DNA of 9,171 nucleotides from contig JALRFG010000066.1 in assembly GCA_023253795.1 (NCBI GenBank), positions 1-9,171 of the forward strand, read 5' to 3'. Position 1 is the stretch's first letter; every line of letters begins with the position of its first letter. The stretch comes from Methylocystis sp. (GTDB lineage Bacteria; Pseudomonadota; Alphaproteobacteria; Rhizobiales; Beijerinckiaceae). Below the pieces are notes generated by a model. It had not been told where the DNA came from, did not search any database, and saw only the letters and a list, made by a program, of their open reading frames with translations. Below are positions 1-7,683 of the stretch, piece after piece. A program made the position numbers and the translations under genes.

Positions 1-361
1 AGCCATCGAGACGTTTGCGCCGCGCCAGATGATCGTAGAGGAAAAGCCCCAGCCGCAGCATCCAGACAGGCCGCAGCCCCTTCTCATGTGGCAAGACGAA
101 TTTTAGCGGCCAGATAATATGTGGCGCGGCGGCGAGCATACGTTCGCGTTCGGCCAGCGCCTCATGCACCAGACGAAACTCATAGAGCTCGAGGTAGCGC
201 AGGCCGCCATGGATCAGTTTTGTCGAGGCCGAAGACGTGCCGCTTGCGAGATCGTTCTGTTCGACAAGACGCACGGAAAGTCCGCGTCCGGCCGCATCGC
301 GAGCGATGGCGCAGCCATTGACGCCGCCACCGATAATCAGAAGATCGTATAATTGATCCAC
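1..361 (-). CDS. glpD: Aerobic glycerol-3-phosphate dehydrogenase, N-terminal part (cut by window edge)
   Basis: GlpD is an FAD enzyme of the inner membrane face. It oxidises sn-glycerol 3-phosphate to dihydroxyacetone phosphate and passes electrons to quinone. The first 120 codons are visible. Residues 5-16 form the FAD beta-alpha-beta turn (YDLLIIGGGVNG), E34 closes the second strand where the ADP ribose binds, and residues 39-58 carry the GlpD family signature (ASGTSSASTKLIHGGLRYLE). The start is GTG at 361, chosen because AAGGA (369-373) lies seven bases upstream and the FAD motif begins almost at once. The nearby ATG is in another frame. The gene lies 75 bases beyond the sbcC stop on the same strand, so read-through or a separate promoter are both possible. 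No GlpR operator was recognised. The identification is firm; completeness of the gene cannot be judged here. Confidence 0.95.
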   Translation of the reverse strand, partial: MDQLYDLLIIGGGVNGCAIARDAAGRGLSVRLVEQNDLASGTSSASTKLIHGGLRYLELYEFRLVHEALAERERMLAAAPHIIWPLKFVLPHEKGLRPVWMLRLGLFLYDHLARRKRLDG

Positions 362-389
362 GGCGATGTCCTTATCTCGCCCATACTGT

Positions 390-418
390 CAGTAAAGCGC
401 ACGCGATGCGCGTTTCAA
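390..418 (-). promoter_or_regulatory. Weak candidate promoter for glpD, with a small hairpin in the spacer
   Basis: On the minus strand TTGAAA (418-413) is followed after 17 bases by TTACTG (395-390). The -35 box is close to consensus but the -10 box is poor. The spacer contains a five-base inverted repeat, GCGCA/TGCGC (397-401 and 407-411), followed on the minus strand by TTTA. This could instead be a feeble terminator after sbcC. The sequence alone does not decide between the two. Confidence 0.2.
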
Positions 419-436
419 GACGCGATCATGCGCCGG

Positions 437-3400
437 CTATGCCTCGGCGGCCCAACCGGGCGCGCGCACCCGCACCACGCTTAGCCCGCCGCCTCGGCGT
501 TCAACCGAGATTTTGGTCGATATACGCTGTTGCAGCGAGTCGACATGGCTGATGACGCCAACCTTGCGGCCCTGCCCCTGTAAACTCTCCAGCGCATCAA
601 TGGCGATGTCGAGGGTCATTGAGTCGAGGGAGCCAAAGCCCTCGTCGATAAAGAGCGTATCGACGAAGGAGTCGCGTCCCTCCAGACCCGCGAGCGCCAA
701 GGCCAGCGCAAGAGAGGCGAGGAAGCGCTCGCCGCCGGAAAGCGAGCGCGTCGAGCGCCGTTCATCGCCAAGATCACGATCAACGATCTGAAGTCCGAGA
801 GAGTCGATCTCGCCTGATTTCTCCAGCCGGTAACGCGGCGACAAAAGCGCCAGCCGCTGATTGGCGAGCGCGACAAGCTGATCAAGCGTGACGCTTTGCG
901 CAAAACGGCGGAACTTGTCGCCGCTGCGCGAACCAATCGCCGCATTGATCTCATCCCAAAGCTTGTTGGTGGCGCGTGCGGCGTCGATCTCACGTGAGAG
1001 ACCTTCGGCCCTTGTTCGCGCCGTATCGTCCTGACTGATCTGTTCGCGCAGCGCGCCCATGCGGGAGGACATCGCCTCCAACTGTTCTGACAGCACAGCG
1101 ACGCGGGCTGCGAGGTCTGCCTGCTGCGCTTCCGGCAAATCTGCACACGACGCATCGACATCCTGACGGCGCGCCGCAATGGTCGCCCGCGCCGCAGCGC
1201 ATCGCTCCTGCGCAAGGCGCAGCTGTTCACGCAAGCTGAAAATTTCTTCCTGCGGCGCTGCGAGAAGGCTCTCCGCCGCCACCTGCGTCAATCCCGCAGT
1301 GGCGCATGCCTGCAGGAAGGCGTCTTCCGCCATATGCAAAGCCTGCGCCGTCGTTTCAATCTCTCGAAGGCTTTCTTCCGCCAGCGACCGTGCGGCGGCG
1401 GCGCTCTCTCCGGCGGCGGCTCGCAGGTTGCGCTTTTGTTCGAACGCGTCGGCGAGCGCTTTACGCTGCTCCTCATGTCTTGCCCGATGATCTTGCGTCG
1501 CTTCGCCATCCAGCAGCCTGGCGCGCGCCGCGCGCAAGTCTTTCAGCGTCTTACATTGGGCCGCATATGTTTGGCTCAGCGTGGCGAAAGAGTCCGCCGA
1601 CGCCTGCGCCTCCGCCGTCAACGTTGCGACGCGCAACTCGAGCGTGCCGCATACCTGCGTCAAGCGATCCAGTATTGCCTGCGCCTTTTGATGATTCTCA
1701 CTGGCCTGAACCAGACGCGCGCGCGCCGAAACCGGGTCGCGATCCAGATCGGCGGTCATCAATCCGCAAAGATCGAGAAAAGGCTTCAATGATCGGTCAA
1801 TAGAGACGATGCGCTCGCCATTATGCGCCAGCGTCGTCGCAAGCTGAGCGGCGCGCTCGACGAATTTCTGCTGGCGCGTCGTCGCCGATTGGCGCTCGTT
1901 CTGACGACGATCCATGGCGTCACGCGTCGTATTATAACGCTTGATTAATCTGTCGCGTTCGTCGCGCAGGCGACGCGCCGCCTCCAGCTTCTGCGCCAGC
2001 GCCTCCGCCTCGCTCTCTCGCTCGGCCAACAATTCATCGATGCGCGAAACAGCCCCATTGATCGCGGACGGCGCCGCAGACATCGGACGCGACGCCGTCA
2101 ATGCCGCATAATCCTGCGTAGCCTGAGCGATCTCGGCCGTCGCCGCCCGATGCTGTCGTTGCGCCGTCTCTTCCTCGGCCCGCGCGGCGGCGGCGGCGCC
2201 TTCCGTCTGAACAATAAGTTCATCAAGCCGATCCAACGCATGGCGAGCGGCCTCGCGACGCTTCTGCAATTCGGCGACAAGCTGATGCGCCGCCTCGGCA
2301 TTTTGAGAGAATGGATGCTCCAGCGCGCCGCAAACCGGGCACGGCTTCCCATCGTCCAGAACGGCGCGGAGTTGCAAGGCATGTGGATCGGCCGCCGCTT
2401 CGGCCAGTTCACCAAGGCGCATGGCGTCGGCGCTATCGGCCGCCTGCTGAACGCGTCTGTCGCGTAAAGCTTGCAGCTCCTGCGTCAAACCGACGGCAAG
2501 CTGTTTGCGATCTGCGATAATCCTGTCGGCTTCCGCCAAAGCCTCTGCAGCGCGCGCATAATCCGACGCCGGCCGCCGCAGCGCCCGCAAAATAGCAACC
2601 TCTGCGCCGACTTGCGCAACTTTCTCCGCTGCGCGTTCTTCATCGAGCGCCGCCAACGCCTGCTCGCGTTCGGCGATCTGCGTCGCGAGCGCATCGCGTT
2701 CGGCGCGATCCTGCGCATCCGCCGTCACGCTCGCTGTTAGCGTCTGGTTGATCCGGTCCAGTTCGATCCTGACCTCGCCGGCTTCCGCGTCCGCGCGATC
2801 ATTTTCCTGCGACAGCTCTATGCGCTTGGTGAGCCAATCGTCGATTTCCGGCAAGCGTTCCGCCAGAGGACGCGCGGGCGCGCAACGCGCCGCCTCTGTT
2901 TTAGCGGCCTCAAGCTCCCGCAGATTTTCATTTTGTTCGGCGCGGGCGGCGTCAAGCGCCTGCCGTTTCGCATCGGCGGCGGCTTGCGCGCTCTCGACGT
3001 CCCGACGGCTCTGCGTTTCATGTTTCTGCGTCTCGGCAATACGGATGTCGAGGACGCCCGCCTCCTCCCAGACAGGAGTCAAAGCGACAATTTTTTGCTG
3101 GATATCGTCCAACGTCAGACGGGCCGCCCGCTCTTCCGTATCCGCTCGTGCGAGGGTTTCCTGCGCGTGAGCGGCGCGTTCCTGCGCCAGTGCGGCCATC
3201 TCCTTCTGCCGGCGTGCTGCGGCATCTGTCTCGCGCATTGTGCGCCATTGCGTCCGCAATGGCTCGGCGCGCTCGATCCGTTCGAGTTGCGCCGCCTGCG
3301 GCGCAAGCTCATCAAGCGCGCGTGTCGACGCCTCTGTTTCCGTCTCAGCCTGTCTCAGTCTTTCCAGGGCCTGCGCATGATTCTCCAGGCGTCGAAGACT

Positions 3401-4192
3401 GTTTTGAATCGCCGCGGTCTCGCTTTCCGTCTCCCCGCGAGTTTGCGAGAGCGTTTCGATTTCCGCCTCACGCGCCGCACGATCTTCTTCCGTAAGGAGA
3501 ATAAAATCGCCCTGACGCCGCTCCAGCTGCTCCAGATTTTCTTGCGCTTTGCGCGCCGCTTCATAGGCGTGTTGCGACAGACGCCCGTAAATCTCTGCGC
3601 CAGTGATCTTTTCGAGCAAATCAGCGCGCTTGCCGGCGTCGGCGCGCAAAAACGCGTCGAAATCGCCCTGCGCCAACAGCGCCGTGCGGCAGAACTGATC
3701 AAAGGTCAGATCGGTGAGTTCGACAATGCGGCGATTGACCGGCGAAACGCCCGACTCAAGCGCCTCGATCACAGCGCCTGTTGCATCGATCCGCCACAGG
3801 CTACGACTGCGCTTCTGTAATTTACCCGCCGCCTTGCTACGTGCGCGCTGCAGACCACAACGGGCGCGATAGCGCTGCCCGTCGCGCGCCACAAAATCGA
3901 CTTCCGCATAACCGCCGCCAGCCCCGCGCCGCAGGATCGGCGCCGGATCGCGCATCGCCAGCAATTCACCGGAGGGGTCGGGCGCGCGTTCGCTACCTTC
4001 CGTCGCTTCAACGCGTGGAAATGTGTCATAAAGCGCCAGACACAGCGCATCAAGAATGGTTGATTTGCCGGCGCCGGTTTCGCCGGTGATGGCGAAGAGC
4101 CCGCAGGAGCGTAACGGCTCCTGCTCGAATTCGAGCGCGAAAGGCTCGGCGAGACTTGCGAGATTTTCGCCGCGTATCGCAAGAATCCGCAT
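437..4192 (-). CDS. sbcC: Exonuclease SbcC, ATPase subunit of the SbcCD (Rad50/Mre11-like) complex
   Basis: SbcC is the SMC-like ATPase that partners SbcD in cleaving DNA hairpins, processing double-strand ends and clearing palindromes at replication forks; it is cytoplasmic. The 1251-residue product has the full Rad50 layout. Walker A is at 37-45 (GETGAGKST). A long A/E/Q/R-rich coiled coil follows. A zinc hook C618-P-V-C621 sits almost exactly at the midpoint, and a second coiled-coil arm follows it. The ABC signature LSGGE is at 1151-1155, Walker B at about 1178-1184 (D1183, E1184), and the D-loop SLD at 1188-1190. E. coli SbcC is 1048 residues, so the arms here look longer. The ATG start lies one base after the sbcD stop, and AGGA (4201-4204, inside the sbcD end) is eight bases upstream, which suggests translational coupling. 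All catalytic motifs are intact. Confidence 0.97.
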   Translation of the reverse strand: MRILAIRGENLASLAEPFALEFEQEPLRSCGLFAITGETGAGKSTILDALCLALYDTFPRVEATEGSERAPDPSGELLAMRDPAPILRRGAGGGYAEVDFVARDGQRYRARCGLQRARSKAAGKLQKRSRSLWRIDATGAVIEALESGVSPVNRRIVELTDLTFDQFCRTALLAQGDFDAFLRADAGKRADLLEKITGAEIYGRLSQHAYEAARKAQENLEQLERRQGDFILLTEEDRAAREAEIETLSQTRGETESETAAIQNSLRRLENHAQALERLRQAETETEASTRALDELAPQAAQLERIERAEPLRTQWRTMRETDAAARRQKEMAALAQERAAHAQETLARADTEERAARLTLDDIQQKIVALTPVWEEAGVLDIRIAETQKHETQSRRDVESAQAAADAKRQALDAARAEQNENLRELEAAKTEAARCAPARPLAERLPEIDDWLTKRIELSQENDRADAEAGEVRIELDRINQTLTASVTADAQDRAERDALATQIAEREQALAALDEERAAEKVAQVGAEVAILRALRRPASDYARAAEALAEADRIIADRKQLAVGLTQELQALRDRRVQQAADSADAMRLGELAEAAADPHALQLRAVLDDGKPCPVCGALEHPFSQNAEAAHQLVAELQKRREAARHALDRLDELIVQTEGAAAAARAEEETAQRQHRAATAEIAQATQDYAALTASRPMSAAPSAINGAVSRIDELLAERESEAEALAQKLEAARRLRDERDRLIKRYNTTRDAMDRRQNERQSATTRQQKFVERAAQLATTLAHNGERIVSIDRSLKPFLDLCGLMTADLDRDPVSARARLVQASENHQKAQAILDRLTQVCGTLELRVATLTAEAQASADSFATLSQTYAAQCKTLKDLRAARARLLDGEATQDHRARHEEQRKALADAFEQKRNLRAAAGESAAAARSLAEESLREIETTAQALHMAEDAFLQACATAGLTQVAAESLLAAPQEEIFSLREQLRLAQERCAAARATIAARRQDVDASCADLPEAQQADLAARVAVLSEQLEAMSSRMGALREQISQDDTARTRAEGLSREIDAARATNKLWDEINAAIGSRSGDKFRRFAQSVTLDQLVALANQRLALLSPRYRLEKSGEIDSLGLQIVDRDLGDERRSTRSLSGGERFLASLALALALAGLEGRDSFVDTLFIDEGFGSLDSMTLDIAIDALESLQGQGRKVGVISHVDSLQQRISTKISVERRGGGLSVVRVRAPGWAAEA

Positions 4193-4193
4193 A

Positions 4194-5408
4194 TCAGGGG
4201 TCCTGCGTCAGCTGATCGAAACACTGCAAATGTGCGGGCGTCGGTTCGACGCCATGCGTATGCGCAAAGGCCGCGGCAAAAAGATCGCGCGGCGCGCAAT
4301 CGGCGAGCCTTACAGCCTCGGCCTGCGGCGTCGGCTCCAGACGCGGCCGCTCGATGGAGAGCGACACCAGTCGCACCGGGAATTTTTCGACAATGGCGTC
4401 GATCTCCGCTTTTAATCCTGTCGCCGGCCCCTCTACCCGCACGGCAAGATGCAGGAAGGGCGCGGGCGCATCCGCAGGATGAGCAGCGCAAAACTCCGCT
4501 AATGCGTCGGCGATCTCCGCCGGCGGCAGCGCACCGCGCGCCGGCAGACGCAGATGTGCGACGCTGCGCGCAATCGGCGCATGTTCGATCCGCGTCTCAC
4601 CGACCTCGATTTCGACGATGGTGACGCCATGGTCGTAATCGATTTCAGTTTTCGACATCGGAACGAGCGAGCCAGAATAGCGGATCGTTTCACGCCCAAC
4701 CTTTTGCGGCCGATGCAGATGACCCAAAGCGACATAGGCGACATCGTCGGGGAAAATATCCGGCGGCGCGGCATGTTCGCCGCCAATCAAAATGCGACGT
4801 TCAGCGCCTTCCGACTCCAGCCCGCCGGCGACATGTAAATGACCCGTCAGGATCAGCGGCGCATCGCCGATCTCACGTCGCGCGGCGGCGACCGCTTCGC
4901 GATAAAGCTCGCGTACGCCCCAGACTACCGGCGAACCGGACACATCGGCGCCTGCGACTGGCAGATCGGCGGCGCGCGGATAGGGCAAGGCGAGAATATG
5001 CGCTGCGAGGACGCCGGCGTCGTCCTTGATCGGGACAAGATGCGCGCGTGGATCAAAGGCGCCATTGGCGCGCGCCACGACGCCAATCGAATGGACGCAG
5101 GCGAATTCGAACAAGGCGCGCGGCGCCTCCAGCCGGCCGGCCGGATCGTGATTGCCGGCGATCAGCGCGATGGTCGCGGCCGGACAGGCGGCGCGCAGAT
5201 CCCGCAGCGTCTCATAGAGCAACCGCTGCGCTTCCGCCGAAGGGTTGAGACTATCGAAAACATCGCCGGCGACGATGATCGCGTTCACCGCACGCGTCCG
5301 TGCGATCTCGATGAGTTGCGCCAGCGCGGCGCGATGCTCGGGCTCGCGCGACCACCCGTGCAGGGCGGCGCCAAGATGCCAATCGGCGGTGTGTAAAAGA
5401 CGAATCAC
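4194..5408 (-). CDS. sbcD: Exonuclease SbcD, nuclease subunit of the SbcCD complex
   Basis: SbcD is the Mn-dependent metallophosphoesterase of SbcCD (Mre11 homologue). With the GTG start at 5408 it has 404 residues, close to the E. coli length of about 400. Phosphoesterase motifs occur in order: D9-W-H11, G48-D49-V-F-D52, G85-N-H87-D88, a TGHLH at 188-192 and GHLH at 229-232. These supply the two-metal site and catalytic histidine. The remaining C-terminal part would hold the SbcC-contact region. The start is uncertain: the frame stays open upstream with TTG at 5447, GTG at 5438 and TTG at 5429. I chose GTG 5408 because it gives the usual family beginning (VIRLLHTADWHLG), although its only purine-rich match, GAGG, is just two bases away. 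The gene follows the VOC gene by 60 bases and precedes sbcC by one base, as in a standard sbcDC operon. Confidence 0.93.
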   Translation of the reverse strand: MIRLLHTADWHLGAALHGWSREPEHRAALAQLIEIARTRAVNAIIVAGDVFDSLNPSAEAQRLLYETLRDLRAACPAATIALIAGNHDPAGRLEAPRALFEFACVHSIGVVARANGAFDPRAHLVPIKDDAGVLAAHILALPYPRAADLPVAGADVSGSPVVWGVRELYREAVAAARREIGDAPLILTGHLHVAGGLESEGAERRILIGGEHAAPPDIFPDDVAYVALGHLHRPQKVGRETIRYSGSLVPMSKTEIDYDHGVTIVEIEVGETRIEHAPIARSVAHLRLPARGALPPAEIADALAEFCAAHPADAPAPFLHLAVRVEGPATGLKAEIDAIVEKFPVRLVSLSIERPRLEPTPQAEAVRLADCAPRDLFAAAFAHTHGVEPTPAHLQCFDQLTQDP

Positions 5409-5468
5409 AGCCTCGACAGTAAGCCGCAAGCCGGCCACGCGCCGCAAGTGGCGCTGCGCCGGCGATCC

Positions 5469-5864
5469 TCAGACCGTTGTCGGCCGCTCATCGGCGGCAA
5501 AGTCGACTTCCACGCGCGCGCCATTGGGATCGTGGAAAAAAAGCTGCCAGACGCCGGCGCCGGGACCGCCTTCCGGCAGCCGCCGCAGATCATAGGCGAG
5601 ATGACGCGCCTCCAGCCGGGCGATCAGCGCGGCAAGGCCCGCTCCTCGAAAGGCGATGTGATCGAGAACGCCCGGCCCCGCCGGAATGGTCTCCTGCACG
5701 ATGACATGCAAAAGCGCGACGTCATCGCGATAAAGCCAGGCGCCGGGAAAAGGAAAGGCCGGCCGTGGCCCGGTCTCCAACTCCAGCACCTCGCGATAAA
5801 ACGCCACCGTCCTGTCCAGATCAGTCGTGAGAACGGTGAAATGATCCATGCCGCGAATTGTCAT
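5469..5864 (-). CDS. VOC superfamily (glyoxalase/dioxygenase fold) protein, substrate unknown
   Basis: A 131-residue single-domain vicinal oxygen chelate protein. It has two beta-alpha-beta-beta-beta modules: residues 5-57 (MDHFTVLTTDLDRTVAFY start) and 66-123 (LDHIAF start, ending in FFHDPNGARVEVDF). Likely metal ligands by family position are H8, H69 and E119; H53 is also near the first module's end. Members include glyoxalase I, fosfomycin-resistance thiol transferases and extradiol dioxygenases, and nothing here picks one. The start is the second of two adjacent ATG codons, placed four bases from the strong GGAGG (5869-5873); the first ATG would be only one base away. The frame is open further upstream to 5993, but that stretch shows no family similarity and crosses the promoter region. 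It is probably the first gene of a transcript that continues into sbcDC, though a functional link to repair is not evident. Confidence 0.88.
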   Translation of the reverse strand: MTIRGMDHFTVLTTDLDRTVAFYREVLELETGPRPAFPFPGAWLYRDDVALLHVIVQETIPAGPGVLDHIAFRGAGLAALIARLEARHLAYDLRRLPEGGPGAGVWQLFFHDPNGARVEVDFAADERPTTV

Positions 5865-5867
5865 CAT

Positions 5868-5873
5868 TCCTCC
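5868..5873 (-). promoter_or_regulatory. Strong ribosome binding site deciding the VOC gene start
   Basis: GGAGGA on the minus strand lies directly before two adjacent ATG codons (5867 and 5864). Spacing favours the second ATG and excludes the much longer upstream-extended reading. Confidence 0.7.
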
Positions 5874-5964
5874 ACGCACAAGCTGAAACGACGCCATTAT
5901 GACAAACGCCCACATTGGGGAACAGGCGTCATGCTTGCAAAACGAACGATAATTCTTGCGCTTC

Positions 5965-5977
5965 GTCAAAACTTGAC
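5965..5977. repeat. Inverted repeat GTCAA-AAC-TTGAC between divergent genes
   Basis: Five-base arms (5965-5969 and 5973-5977) around three bases. Each arm reads as a TTGAC -35 core on one strand, so the two possible promoters would sit back to back. On the minus strand TTGACG is followed after 17 bases by TTCGTT, a poor -10 box. A second, looser inverted repeat AAACGAA (5940-5946) / TTCGTTT (5979-5985) spans the same area with a different centre. This may be an operator or chance; the arms are short. Confidence 0.35.
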
Positions 5978-6001
5978 ATTCGTTTGAGCGCATTTTGCTT
6001 T
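5973..6001 (+). promoter_or_regulatory. Candidate promoter for the malic enzyme gene
   Basis: A perfect TTGACA (5973-5978) is followed after 17 bases by TGCTTT (5996-6001), a weak -10 match of the kind common in alphaproteobacteria. It lies 47 bases before the ATG and would give a short leader of about 40 bases. No terminator-like hairpin or riboswitch was seen in that leader. Confidence 0.5.
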
Positions 6002-6047
6002 ACGATCACAAACGGCGTCTATTTTCTACACACAAGGTTGCGATCGA

Positions 6048-7679
6048 ATGACGGAAACGGTTTCCTCGCCGACAGGCCCCGCCCTGCTGCACAATCCCCA
6101 TCTTAATCGCGGATCGGCCTTCACCGAAGCGGACCGCCGGCGTCTTGGGATCGAAGGGCTGCTGCCGCCTGTGCCGGATACGCTGGAGGTGCAAATTGCG
6201 CGCGTCCAGCATCAGCTCGAATTTCTGGACTCGGACCTGCAAAAATATCTTTTCCTGAGCGATCTTCAGGCGCGTAATGAGGTGCTGTATTACGCCGTCA
6301 TCATGTCTGATCCGGCGCGCTTCATGCCGCTGGTCTATACGCCGACCGTTGGCGAAGCCTGCCAGAAATTCGATCATGTTTTTCGCGCGTCGCGCGGCCT
6401 CTATCTGCCGATCACCGCTAAAGGTCGGCTGCATGATATTCTCGGCAACTGGCCGTCGCAGGAGGTGCGCTTCATCGTCGTGACCGATGGCGAACGTATT
6501 CTCGGGCTTGGCGATCTTGGCGTCGGCGGCATGGGCATTCCTGTCGGCAAGCTGGCGCTCTACACCGCCTGCGCCGGCGTGCCGCCGCATATGACTCTGC
6601 CAGTGACGCTGGATGTCGGCACCAATAATCACGCCCTGCTCGAAGACCCGCTGTATCTGGGACTGCGGCAGGAACGCGTGCGCGGCGAAGCCTATGACGC
6701 CTTCATCGAAGAGTTCGTGCAAGCGGTGCTGGCGCGCTTTCCCAAATGCTGCATTCAATGGGAGGATTTCGCCAACATCAACGCCGTGCCGATTCTGACG
6801 CGTTATCGCGACAAGATCTGCACCTATAATGACGATATTCAGGGCACGGCGGCGATCGCGCTCGCCGGCATATTTGGCGCACTGCGCATTACGGGCCAGA
6901 AGCTGACGGATCAGCGCGTCCTGTTTCTGGGCGCCGGCTCCGCCGCCACTGGCATTGCCGAATTGATCAGTCAGGCGCTGATGCTGGAGGGTCTAACGCC
7001 GGATCAGGCGCGCGCGCACAACTGGCTCTATGACGTCAACGGCCTGGTGACGACGGCGCGCACGGATATCGCCGATTTCCAGCGTCCCTTTGCGCATGAC
7101 GCGCCTGCAGTCGGCTCCTTCGTCGAAGCGGTCGAGACGATCAAACCGACCGCCATCATTGGCGTGAGCACGACGCCGAAACTGTTTAACCGGCAAGTGA
7201 TCGAGGCCATGTGCCGCCTCAACGAACGTCCGATCATCTTCCCCTACTCCAACCCGACATCGCGTTCGGAGTGCACGGCGGAAGAAGCCTATACATGGTC
7301 AAATGGTCAGGCGGTATTCGCCAGCGGCAGCCCCTTCCCGCCCGTCGCCTTCCGGGACAAGACCTTCGTTCCGGGCCAGGGCAATAATGTCTACATCTTC
7401 CCGGCGATGGGCATGGCGGTTCTGGCGACGGAGGCGCGGCGCGTAACCCAGCAAATGTTTATCGTCGCAGCGCGCGCCGTCGCAGAGCAGGTGACGTCGG
7501 AAGATCTCGACAGAGGTCTGATCTATCCGCCCACGACGCATATTTTTGATGCGTCGCTGCACACCGCCGTAAAGATCGCCGAATATGTCTTCGACAATGG
7601 ATTGGCGGGCGCAGAGCGTCCGGCGGACATCGAAGCGCATATTCGCGCCATGACCTACAAGCCGGTTTACGCCGACTGA
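6048..7679 (+). CDS. maeA: NAD-type malic enzyme (oxaloacetate-decarboxylating)
   Basis: Converts L-malate to pyruvate and CO2 with reduction of NAD(P), linking the TCA cycle to pyruvate. The 543-residue protein is of the short MaeA/SfcA and eukaryote-like class (E. coli MaeA 565), not the roughly 760-residue MaeB class fused to a phosphotransacetylase-like domain. The N-terminal malic domain has YTPTVGEAC with catalytic Y97, TDGERILGLGDLGVGGMGIPVGK with catalytic K168, and metal ligands E239, D240 and D263 (in YNDDIQGTAA). The Rossmann fold follows with GAGSAATGIAE at 295-305. Later family blocks are PYSNPTSRSE and FASGSPF. NAD versus NADP preference cannot be settled by eye; the NAD call rests on class. 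Start ATG 6048 has only AAGG ten bases upstream, so translation initiation may be weak. It is divergent from the VOC gene and convergent with dcd, so it appears to be a single-gene transcript. All key residues are present. Confidence 0.94.
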   Translation: MTETVSSPTGPALLHNPHLNRGSAFTEADRRRLGIEGLLPPVPDTLEVQIARVQHQLEFLDSDLQKYLFLSDLQARNEVLYYAVIMSDPARFMPLVYTPTVGEACQKFDHVFRASRGLYLPITAKGRLHDILGNWPSQEVRFIVVTDGERILGLGDLGVGGMGIPVGKLALYTACAGVPPHMTLPVTLDVGTNNHALLEDPLYLGLRQERVRGEAYDAFIEEFVQAVLARFPKCCIQWEDFANINAVPILTRYRDKICTYNDDIQGTAAIALAGIFGALRITGQKLTDQRVLFLGAGSAATGIAELISQALMLEGLTPDQARAHNWLYDVNGLVTTARTDIADFQRPFAHDAPAVGSFVEAVETIKPTAIIGVSTTPKLFNRQVIEAMCRLNERPIIFPYSNPTSRSECTAEEAYTWSNGQAVFASGSPFPPVAFRDKTFVPGQGNNVYIFPAMGMAVLATEARRVTQQMFIVAARAVAEQVTSEDLDRGLIYPPTTHIFDASLHTAVKIAEYVFDNGLAGAERPADIEAHIRAMTYKPVYAD

Positions 7680-7683
7680 ACCA

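Noticed and set aside
2933..3820. Long plus-strand open frame (295 codons) opposite sbcC
   Set aside because: It is antisense to the clear coiled-coil coding region, has no recognisable domain, and is expected from the high G/C third-position bias.
437..5408. SbcCD as part of a new anti-phage defence system
   Set aside because: The Mre11/Rad50-like pair has the classic housekeeping sbcDC arrangement and all usual motifs. The neighbours are metabolic genes, with no toxin, integrase, or other nuclease or effector gene.
5423..5448. Eight-base direct repeat GCCGCAAG between the VOC gene and sbcD
   Set aside because: Only two short copies in GC-rich sequence; no larger repeat unit or target-site pattern.
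5890..5930. Inverted repeat GACGCC/GGCGTC in the maeA-VOC gap
   Set aside because: Six-base arms 29 bases apart are expected by chance in GC-rich DNA, and no extension or symmetry supports an operator.
5865..5993. N-terminal extension of the VOC protein up to 5993
   Set aside because: The strong GGAGGA before ATG 5864 and the fold boundary at residue 5 support the short form; the extension crosses the divergent promoter region.
6006..6758. Minus-strand open frame (250 codons) opposite maeA
   Set aside because: maeA is unmistakable on the plus strand; the antisense product has shadow-like composition and no family motif.
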